A DNA stretch of 64,000 bases from Novosphingobium clariflavum. Its GTDB lineage: Bacteria; Pseudomonadota; Alphaproteobacteria; Sphingomonadales; Sphingomonadaceae. Every line of letters begins with the position of its first letter. The stretch's first letter is position 1. Shown one piece after another: positions 58,224 through 64,000 of the stretch. A program made the position numbers and the translations under genes. The notes beneath the pieces were generated by a model, which saw nothing but the letters and a program-made list of their open reading frames with translations, had not been told where the DNA came from and searched no databases. The DNA lies in contig NZ_JAPCWC010000016.1 in NCBI RefSeq assembly GCF_026420865.1, positions 1-64,000 on the forward strand. The letters run 5' to 3'.

Positions 58224-60149
58224 TCAGCCCGATCCGGGTTTTGCCCCTCTGGTCGGCACCGGCGCCACGTCGGGCGCACGCTCCAGCAGATCGGCGAGGT
58301 CGCCCGCCGGGCTGGCCGAGGGCAAGGCGGCCATCGCCCGGCCGAGTGCCGCGGGATCGGCCTGCATCGGGCTCGCCGTCAGCATCGCGAAGACCGGCGC
58401 GGTGGGCAGGCCGGCAAAGGCCGGGCCATAACGCCCATGGAGCGCGGCCAGCGCATCCTCACGGCCCAGCATGGCCAGCGAGATCGCATGGCGCAGCACC
58501 ACCGCCTGCCCGATCGGATCGAGCGCGCGCGGCGCCGGCAGGCTGGCGGCGGTGGCATCGGCATAGCGCTGCCACTCCCGGTGCTTCCACAGGATCTCGC
58601 CCTGCAGCGCAGCGCTGCCCGGCACCGTCTCGAGCACCGCGAGCGCCTCCTCGGTGCGGCCGATCTGGCTGAGCGCGACCGCTTCGACACGGTTGCGCTG
58701 GGCAATCATCGCATCGGGCAGGCTCTCGTCCTCGGACTTGCGCAGGGTATCCAGCGCGCGGTCGGGGCGCCCGGCCAGGATGTAGAGGCTCGCCACCCGG
58801 GCCGAAAGCGGCCCGCGGGCAAGATCGCCGGCCCGCACGAAGAGCTGGTAGTCGAGCAGGTCCGCCGCCCGCTCGTAGAGCCCGGCGGACTGGAGCCGCT
58901 CGGCCAGCCGGCTGGCGAGCAGGTCGCCTTCCGCGCCGCCCGGCGCAATGTCGCGGTAGTCCCAGTAGAGCCCGGCAGCCTTGTCCAGCGGCAGCTTGCG
59001 CGCGGGATCGAGCGCCTGGGTCAGCTTGTCGCGCAGGATCGGCAGGATCGCCGCGTCCGCGCCGGAGAGGCCGAAGTGGCGCATCAGCGTGGCGCCATTG
59101 TCGAGCGCGCCGGCGATGTCGCCGCGCGCATCGCGCAGGCGGAAACCGAGCCGCAGCGCGCGCTGCTCGATCACGTCGCCGCGCCAGGAATAGCGGATTG
59201 CATCGAGCTTGCGCAGCGCCTCGTCGAAACCGATGGTATGCGCCGCGACCCGCGCCTCGATCTCGGAAAGCTGGGCATCGGTGCGCTGCGCGATCGTGCC
59301 CGAACGCTCGACCCGGGCAAAACGCAGCCGCGCCTCGTCGCCGTGCCCCTGCAGAAGTTCGGCGCGGCCACGCAGCAGATTGGCGGCGGGATCGCCATCG
59401 GGGAGCGGATGGAGCCATTCGACCGCCTTGGCCGGTTGTCCGCCCTCGACGGCAGCCTGCGCGGCGGCGAGCACGAAGGCCTTGGGCCGCGCCACGCGCA
59501 GCGCCGGGCGCGCGCAATCGACCTGTTCAAGCGCCTGTTCGGCCAGATGCCCCTGCGAGAGGGCACGAAGGCGCCAGGCACAGGCCTCGGGACTGGCGGA
59601 GAGCCCGCTGCTGGCGAGCGCCGCGACCGCCTCGTCATAACGGCCCAGCAGCGTCAGCGCCGCCCCGCGCGCCAGGCGGTAACTGTCGACCATGGCCAGA
59701 TCCGGATCGTCCTGCACCATGACCTCGAGCACGCCGAAGGCTTCGCCCCCACGCTCGCTGCCGACCAGACTGCGGGCATAGTCCCAGCGCGCCTGCTGCA
59801 GCGCCGACTGCGGCACCCGCGCGATCCGCGCCCAGGCATCGTGCTGCGACAGCGCCCCCCAGGCGGCCGGACCCTCGATCATCGGCTGCTGGGCAAGATC
59901 CGCCGCGAACCCGGGAAGGCGCGGTCCAGCCGGCAGCACCGGCTGCGGGGAAAGCGCCGCCACCTTTGTGCCATTGGCGCCGGTGCTGAGCCCGGCAACG
60001 GGCCCCGCCGCAGAGGCGGTAATCGGCCCCGCCGCCGGGGCGGCAATCGGTGCCGCACCGGGAAACAGGGCCACGCTGGCGGACAGAAGCGCCAAGCGGC
60101 GCATCACGGGCCGGCGCATGACGAAACGGGTTGGCGAAGAACTCATCAC
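58224..60149 (-). CDS. secreted TPR-like repeat protein of the flagellar cluster
   Basis: A 641-residue protein with an N-terminal signal peptide (positively charged MRRPVMRRLALLSASVALF, then an Ala-rich stretch) and many degenerate helix-turn-helix TPR-like repeats from about residue 100 to 600 (LTLLGRYDEAVAALAS, LLQGHGDEARLRFARV, LYILAGRPDRALDTLRK, IGRTEEALAVLETV). TPR arrays in the periplasm often scaffold flagellar motor discs. A CCTATAATAGG motif lies just upstream of the start. No specific family is recognised, and a motor-scaffold role is only a suggestion. Confidence 0.65.
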   Translation of the reverse strand: MMSSSPTRFVMRRPVMRRLALLSASVALFPGAAPIAAPAAGPITASAAGPVAGLSTGANGTKVAALSPQPVLPAGPRLPGFAADLAQQPMIEGPAAWGALSQHDAWARIARVPQSALQQARWDYARSLVGSERGGEAFGVLEVMVQDDPDLAMVDSYRLARGAALTLLGRYDEAVAALASSGLSASPEACAWRLRALSQGHLAEQALEQVDCARPALRVARPKAFVLAAAQAAVEGGQPAKAVEWLHPLPDGDPAANLLRGRAELLQGHGDEARLRFARVERSGTIAQRTDAQLSEIEARVAAHTIGFDEALRKLDAIRYSWRGDVIEQRALRLGFRLRDARGDIAGALDNGATLMRHFGLSGADAAILPILRDKLTQALDPARKLPLDKAAGLYWDYRDIAPGGAEGDLLASRLAERLQSAGLYERAADLLDYQLFVRAGDLARGPLSARVASLYILAGRPDRALDTLRKSEDESLPDAMIAQRNRVEAVALSQIGRTEEALAVLETVPGSAALQGEILWKHREWQRYADATAASLPAPRALDPIGQAVVLRHAISLAMLGREDALAALHGRYGPAFAGLPTAPVFAMLTASPMQADPAALGRAMAALPSASPAGDLADLLERAPDVAPVPTRGAKPGSG

Positions 60150-60170
60150 AGGCCTATTATAGGCCGGTTT

Positions 60171-60488
60171 TCAGAGCAGTCCGGGGAACAGTACCGAAAT
60201 GGTCACGAACAGCCCGCCAATTGCACTGCCGATCACGAAAAGCAGGATCGCTCCGGCCATCCATAACAGGCTGCCGTTGGCATTGCCCTTCTGTCCTTGC
60301 AGGACATCGCCGCTGCCCAGCGGCAGGGCCAGCCCTGCGTCCTTGCCCCCAGCCGCACCGCCCCCCGCAGCGCCCTGAACCGCATTCGTTTCGGCATTCG
60401 GCAGGTCGCCGCGTCGACGTGCCGGATTCCATTCCGGCGTTCCCGACGAGAGGACGCGGACTTTGGCCGGGCCTGAATTGTTGCTCAC
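60171..60488 (-). CDS. small membrane protein, 105 aa
   Basis: A 105-residue protein with a Gly/Ala-rich, partly disordered N-terminal 70 residues and one C-terminal hydrophobic helix (SLLWMAGAILLFVIGSAIGGLFVTISVLF). There is no cleavable signal peptide. It precedes the TPR gene by 21 bases in the same direction and is probably co-transcribed. No family was recognised; a tail-anchored partner of the TPR protein is possible from context. Confidence 0.6.
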   Translation of the reverse strand: MSNNSGPAKVRVLSSGTPEWNPARRRGDLPNAETNAVQGAAGGGAAGGKDAGLALPLGSGDVLQGQKGNANGSLLWMAGAILLFVIGSAIGGLFVTISVLFPGLL

Positions 60489-60555
60489 TGAATTTGCCCC
60501 CTGCGACTTGATCCTATGATAACAACTTCATCCTATTATAGAAGAGCGGTAAGCC
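60489..60555. promoter_or_regulatory. divergent region with TTCATCCTATTATAG motif
   Basis: A copy of the flagellar motif, TTCATCCTATTATA (60527-60540), faces the 60556 gene, ending about 15 bases before its first ATG and 65 bases before the alternative ATG at 60607. A related GATCCTATGATAAC lies at 60509-60523. Confidence 0.45.
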
Positions 60556-61056
60556 ATGCGGATTTCACAATTTTTCCGCCGCCGCCCAGTGCAACCGGAG
60601 TTCCGCATGTCCCGTTCCGCCCTTCACGCCACCGCAGCCCTGGTGGCCGCCCCCGTGGCCACTTGCGCGACGGTTGCCGGCGTGGCGCCCGAAGCGGCCC
60701 TGGCCGCACCGGCCGTTCCGGCCAATGCGCCCCCCACGTTCGATCCGGCGACGCTGGTCAAGCTCGACCAGATCGACGTGCCGATCGTCGACGCCGGAAG
60801 GCTCGGCGGCGTGCTCCACCTCACCCTCGTCGTCGAGACCCGCTCGCCCGACACCGCCAGCGCGCTGGCCAAGCGCATGCCGGAGCTGCGCGCTGCCTCG
60901 CTCGCGGCGGCGATCGAGTTCGCACGCCTGCGCGCCTCGCCTTTCGCCGCGGTCGATGTCGAGCGGCTCCAGCACACCCTGACCCCCGCGCTGCGGCGCG
61001 TCGATCCAGGCATTGCCCGCGTCCTCATCGTTCGGGCCAGCGCCCTGCGCAGCTGA
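60556..61056 (+). CDS. FliL-like periplasmic protein, 166 aa
   Basis: The protein starts at ATG 60556 or, perhaps better, ATG 60607 (MSRSALHATAALVAAPVAT), which opens directly with a signal peptide ending near ALAA. The mature part (VKLDQIDVPIVDAGRLGGVLHLTLVVET, LAKRMPELRAASLAAAIEFARL, IARVLIVRASAL) has the strand-helix pattern of FliL C-terminal domains but no membrane anchor. It ends near a terminator shared with motE. The FliL resemblance is suggestive, not firm. Confidence 0.55.
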   Translation: MRISQFFRRRPVQPEFRMSRSALHATAALVAAPVATCATVAGVAPEAALAAPAVPANAPPTFDPATLVKLDQIDVPIVDAGRLGGVLHLTLVVETRSPDTASALAKRMPELRAASLAAAIEFARLRASPFAAVDVERLQHTLTPALRRVDPGIARVLIVRASALRS

Positions 61057-61218
61057 CGCGCCGCAGATCCGCACGCCTCGGTTCACATCTGAAATTTCAC
61101 GACCCGTCGGAAGGCGATTCCCTTCCGCTCGGTGCGAGCCACTAGGCCCCGCGCCCTTGCGATGAAAGAGAAACCCCGCGCGTGGCGGTGCGGTTCGTCG
61201 CATTTTCACCGGTCGGAC

Positions 61219-61258
61219 AAAAATGGGCCTGCTTCCCCAGGGAAGCAGGCCCATTTTT
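61219..61258. terminator. perfect bidirectional terminator
   Basis: A 19-bp perfect stem (61219-61237 with 61240-61258) with a two-base loop, an A run at one end and a T run at the other. It lies between the convergent 60556 gene and motE. Confidence 0.92.
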
Positions 61259-61290
61259 CTTCGGTCCGCTTTCGCAGGACCTGCGGCCAA

Positions 61291-61956
61291 TCAACGTGCG
61301 CTTGGGGGCGTGCGGCCTGGCGCTGCCGATGCCTGCCTTGGCGCCGGCGGCGTGCCGCGCTGGCGAATGACCTTGCGCCCCGCCAGCGCCATCGACAGTT
61401 CCACCGCCGAACCCGGCGACATGAACGACATGATCTGCGCCGTGACGGAATCGCGCATGCGCCGCGCGACTTGCGTCTGCACTTCGAGATCGAGCTTCTC
61501 GAAGATCGGCGCCGCACGCTGCGGCTTCATCCGCTGGTAGATCTGCGCCAGCGTATCGTAAGGCACCTCGGGCTGATCCTGACCGGGCTGACCGGGACGC
61601 CCCGGCGCGGCAGCCGCAGCCGCCTGCGCCTGCTGCTGGCCCTGCAATTGCCCGGCCAGCCGGGTTTCCCCGGCCCTCACGGCCTGCTCGCGCATTTCCA
61701 GCTTGCGCCGCTCCGCCGCCGCATCGCGGTCGCGCTTGCCCAGCGAATCCTGGAGCGACGCGCCGAGCCGCCCCGACGAGACCTCGCCCGCTACCTCGTT
61801 GGGCCCCGGCGCTGCCACCGCCATGACATTGGCGATCACCGCGGCCCCGGCCACGCCGATCATCAGCCGCGAGGGCTGGGCCATGGCGCGCAGCGCGTTG
61901 ATCAGCCTGCCCCCGCCGGTGATCCGGGCGGGCAGGTTGGCGGTCGCACCGGTCAT
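61291..61956 (-). CDS. motE: motility protein MotE-like (MgtE-N domain)
   Basis: A 221-residue protein with one N-terminal membrane helix (RLMIGVAGAAVIANVMAVA, about 30-48), a charged coiled coil (ERRKLEMREQAVRAGETRLAGQLQ) and an MgtE-N-like helical domain (LAQIYQRMKPQRAAPIFEKLD, QVARRMRDSVTAQIMSFMSPGSAVELS). This layout matches MotE/FlbB, a periplasmic chaperone or stator-associated protein. It overlaps the DUF6468 gene by four bases in the fliL-fliM-DUF6468-motE operon. Confidence 0.78.
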   Translation of the reverse strand: MTGATANLPARITGGGRLINALRAMAQPSRLMIGVAGAAVIANVMAVAAPGPNEVAGEVSSGRLGASLQDSLGKRDRDAAAERRKLEMREQAVRAGETRLAGQLQGQQQAQAAAAAAPGRPGQPGQDQPEVPYDTLAQIYQRMKPQRAAPIFEKLDLEVQTQVARRMRDSVTAQIMSFMSPGSAVELSMALAGRKVIRQRGTPPAPRQASAAPGRTPPSAR

Positions 61957-62558
61957 GCCGCGGCGCGCTTGCGATTGGCGCGGGCAGCCGGGTGCATGAC
62001 GATCTCGGCCGAGAGTTCCTTGGCCTCGGCCACGGCCGCAGCGATGGCGGCCTCGACGCCGTCGTCCATCGTCGCAGCGACGACCTTGGGCGCGGCGACC
62101 TTAGGCTTTGCGGTGCGCGTGGCGGCCTTGCGCACGGGCTTGCGGCGCGTGGTGGTGCGCTTGGCGGCGACCTTTTCCTCGCCGGCTGCGTCGTCGGCCG
62201 TATCGGCCTTGGCAGCGGGTTTGCGCGCGGGCTTCCTGGTGGCCGCCGAAAGCTCGGTGGCGGCCACGATGCGGTCGGCGACGGCATTGCCGATGCCCAC
62301 CATGTCGGCGAGCTCATCGCGCATCGCTTCGGCATCGGCGATCGTCCGAGCCTGGGCGACGCCGTCGGTGGCGAGCACCCGCTTGAGTTCGCCGAGCACC
62401 GCGCGGGCCTGCGCGGTGGCGCGCTCGAGGCTGGCGACGCCCTCGGTCAGCGGCGCGTTGCGAAACGCCTTCATGCGGCGGTCGATACGCCAGCCCTGCA
62501 CCATCACGGCGGTGCAGATGGGAACCAGCGTGAAATTGATCATGGTCGCGGTGTTCAC
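61953..62558 (-). CDS. DUF6468-type flagellar protein
   Basis: A 201-residue protein from GTG 62558 (overlap with the fliM stop). The N-terminal part has a membrane helix (INFTLVPICTAVMVQGWRI) and a conserved helical region (RMKAFRNAPLTEGVASLERATAQARAVLGELKRVL) matching the DUF6468 proteins found between fliM and motE in alphaproteobacteria. The C-terminal half is basic and Ala/Lys-rich (repeats of RKPARKPAAK type). The molecular role is unknown, but the operon ties it to the motor. Confidence 0.7.
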   Translation of the reverse strand: MNTATMINFTLVPICTAVMVQGWRIDRRMKAFRNAPLTEGVASLERATAQARAVLGELKRVLATDGVAQARTIADAEAMRDELADMVGIGNAVADRIVAATELSAATRKPARKPAAKADTADDAAGEEKVAAKRTTTRRKPVRKAATRTAKPKVAAPKVVAATMDDGVEAAIAAAVAEAKELSAEIVMHPAARANRKRAAA

Positions 62559-63574
62559 TTCGGATACCCCCTTGAGATGTCATTCGCCATGCGCACGGCG
62601 ATGTTTCTGGAACGCTGCCCGATATGCGCGATCCCCAGCGGGACGCCGCCGCACTGGACCTGGAGCGCATCGTTCGGGCTCTGACTGAAAGCGATCGTCT
62701 GACCGACCTTGAGATTCATGACCTCGCGCAGCGCCATCTGCTTCTCGCCAAGGACGACATCGACGGTGACCTTGGTCTGCGACAGTTCGCTGGCCATGTG
62801 CGCCGCCCACATGCGGTCGCGGCCGAGCTTTTCACCCATGAAGCGCTGGAGCAGCTTGTTGCGCACCGGCTCGATCGTCGCATAGGGCAGCAGCACGCTG
62901 AACTTGCCGCCGCGCCCTTCCATGTCGACCCGGAAGGTGGCGACCGCGGCAATGTTGCTGGGTCCGGCAATGGCGGCGAAGCGCGGGCTCGATTCCATGC
63001 GTTCGACCTGCATCGTCACCGGCTCGATCGCCTCGAACGACTGCGAGAGGTCGTCGAGCGCCAGCTGGACCATGCGCGAGACCAGCACCGTCTCGATGGT
63101 GGTGAAGGCCCGGCCCTCGACCCGCATCGGCTTGCTGCCCTTGCGTCCGCCCAGCAGGGCATCGACGACCGCATAGATCAGGCTCGATTCCACGGTGACG
63201 ACACCGTAGTTTTCCCATTCGGTCACCTGGAACACGCCAAACATCGCCGGCAATGCCACGCGGTTCATGAACTCGCCGAAGCGGGTCGAGGTGATCTCCT
63301 CAAGGCTGACGTCGATGGCATCAGACGTGAGGTTGCGCATGCTGGTGGCAAACGTGCGCACCATGCGTTCGCAGACCACTTCCAGCATCGGCAGCCGCTC
63401 ATGGCTGATGACATTGGATTCGATGACCGCCTTGAGACCGCTCTTGGTCTGCGCGGGGACATCGCCGTCGAAGCCGAACAGCGCGTCGATGCCCGCCTGG
63501 TCGAAGGTATCGCCGACCAGATCGTCCATCTTGGGCGGATCGGGCAGCAGGAAGTCGTCGAAATCGTCGGTCAT
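62555..63574 (-). CDS. fliM: flagellar motor switch protein FliM
   Basis: A 339-residue protein with the CheC-like middle domain (LPMLEVVCERMVRTFATSMRNL, VSLEEITSTRFGEFMNRV, ESSLIYAVVDALLGGR) and a C-terminal SpoA/FliN domain (KVTVDVVLGEKQMALREVMNLKVGQTIAFSQSPND). The N-terminal CheY-binding peptide is present but divergent (DQAGIDALFGFDG near residues 26-38, against LSQxEIDALL). The ATGA overlap with fliL and GTGA overlap with the DUF6468 gene indicate one operon. Confidence 0.95.
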   Translation of the reverse strand: MTDDFDDFLLPDPPKMDDLVGDTFDQAGIDALFGFDGDVPAQTKSGLKAVIESNVISHERLPMLEVVCERMVRTFATSMRNLTSDAIDVSLEEITSTRFGEFMNRVALPAMFGVFQVTEWENYGVVTVESSLIYAVVDALLGGRKGSKPMRVEGRAFTTIETVLVSRMVQLALDDLSQSFEAIEPVTMQVERMESSPRFAAIAGPSNIAAVATFRVDMEGRGGKFSVLLPYATIEPVRNKLLQRFMGEKLGRDRMWAAHMASELSQTKVTVDVVLGEKQMALREVMNLKVGQTIAFSQSPNDALQVQCGGVPLGIAHIGQRSRNIAVRMANDISRGYPK

Positions 63575-64000
63575 TGCTGGATCAGGTCCTGAATGAGCAC
63601 GTCGCTGACCATGCCGGGGCCGAGCGCCTGGGTAGCCCGGCGCATCATCTCTTCCTTGATCCGGAACACCGCCGCCGATCCATCGAGGTCGTCGGGACGC
63701 AGTTCGCGCAGGAACGGCTGCAGCGCGTCTAGCACGACCGGCAGCTTCTCCTTGATCTTGTCCGCCTTGGAATCGTCGGCCGCGACGATAATGAAGCGCA
63801 GCTTGAGGAACCGCGCCGAGGCATCGCTGCCGCGCAGGTTCACCACCATCGGCGGCACTTCCACATAGGAAGACTTTCCGGCCTTGGCCGATTCCGACCC
63901 GCCCTCCTCGTCCGGCGCGCCGCTTTCGCTGTCGCTGCCGCTACCGGCGAACTGGGTATAGCCGTAATAGCCTGCGCCGCCGCCGATCAAGAGCACCGCC
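63571..64000 (-). CDS. fliL: flagellar basal body-associated protein FliL (5' partial)
   Basis: The frame is open to the right edge, so the N-terminus is cut. The visible part starts inside the membrane helix (LLIGGGAGYYGYTQF), then an acidic linker and the FliL periplasmic domain (YVEVPPMVVNLRGSDASARFLKLRFIIVAADD, LPVVLDALQPFLREL, RRATQALGPGMVSDVLIQDLIQQ). FliL surrounds the stator. The fliL-fliM order is the classic one, so this is the canonical copy; a divergent FliL-like gene follows motB at 34184. Confidence 0.92.
   Translation of the reverse strand, partial: AVLLIGGGAGYYGYTQFAGSGSDSESGAPDEEGGSESAKAGKSSYVEVPPMVVNLRGSDASARFLKLRFIIVAADDSKADKIKEKLPVVLDALQPFLRELRPDDLDGSAAVFRIKEEMMRRATQALGPGMVSDVLIQDLIQQ

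Overview
The window looks like a chromosome segment of a motile, high-GC alphaproteobacterium, most likely a sphingomonad. The basis is the alphaproteobacterial flagellar set (flaF, flbT, an flbD-like gene, motE and a DUF6468-type gene), the lack of a master flhDC, and the codon usage. This is inference from gene content; no marker gene fixes the genus.

Region 1 (1-9660) is the right part of a prophage of visibly lower GC, all on the + strand. It carries a podovirus-type (SU10/P22-like) head module: portal (cut by the left edge), two small proteins, an acidic scaffold-like protein, major capsid protein and head-tail adaptor. These are followed by a collagen-repeat fibre protein, an unknown structural protein, a tiny protein made of 17-residue repeats, an XhlA-like and a 3-TM holin-like protein, a MarR-like regulator and a tyrosine integrase. 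The integrase abuts a displaced 3' fragment of a tRNA-Cys gene (9615-9660), which marks the right attachment site.

Region 2 (9661-10977) is a host junction with one small unknown gene, a dispersed palindromic repeat and otherwise no convincing genes.

Region 3 (10978-64000) is a very large flagellar and chemotaxis cluster. It contains: (a) flgD, fliK, flhA, flbD-like, fliN, fliF, fliH and fliG on the - strand; (b) a FlaEY-like beta-propeller protein and flgB on +; (c) an XRE/S24-like regulator and a GGDEF-EAL protein; (d) flgN-, flgJ-, flgI-, flhB-, fliR-, fliQ-, fliE- and flgC-type genes on -; (e) a second fliN, fliO and fliP on +; (f) a motA-STAS-cheY-cheA-cheW-cheR-cheB-cheY-cheD-(CheZ-like)-motB-fliL-like-pilZ operon on -; (g) flaF; (h) an inserted block with a FixL/FixJ-like two-component pair and an alginate-export porin; (i) a divergent sigma factor; (j) a lytic-transglycosylase-like gene, fliJ, fliI and flbT on -; (k) flgE, flgK and flgL on +; (l) a TPR protein, a small membrane protein and a FliL-like periplasmic protein; (m) fliL, fliM, DUF6468 and motE, with fliL cut by the right edge. 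Flagellin, fliD, flgA, flgF, flgG and flgH are not in the window.

The most interesting signal is a shared promoter-like motif (TTTCRTCCTATAAT, core TCCTATAA). It precedes about ten flagellar transcription units and no non-flagellar gene here, and the cluster also encodes its own divergent sigma-70-family factor. Several of the same intergenic regions also carry GGC-N7/9-GCC inverted repeats that could be FlbD-type operator/enhancer sites. Together they suggest a self-contained, cluster-specific transcription programme.
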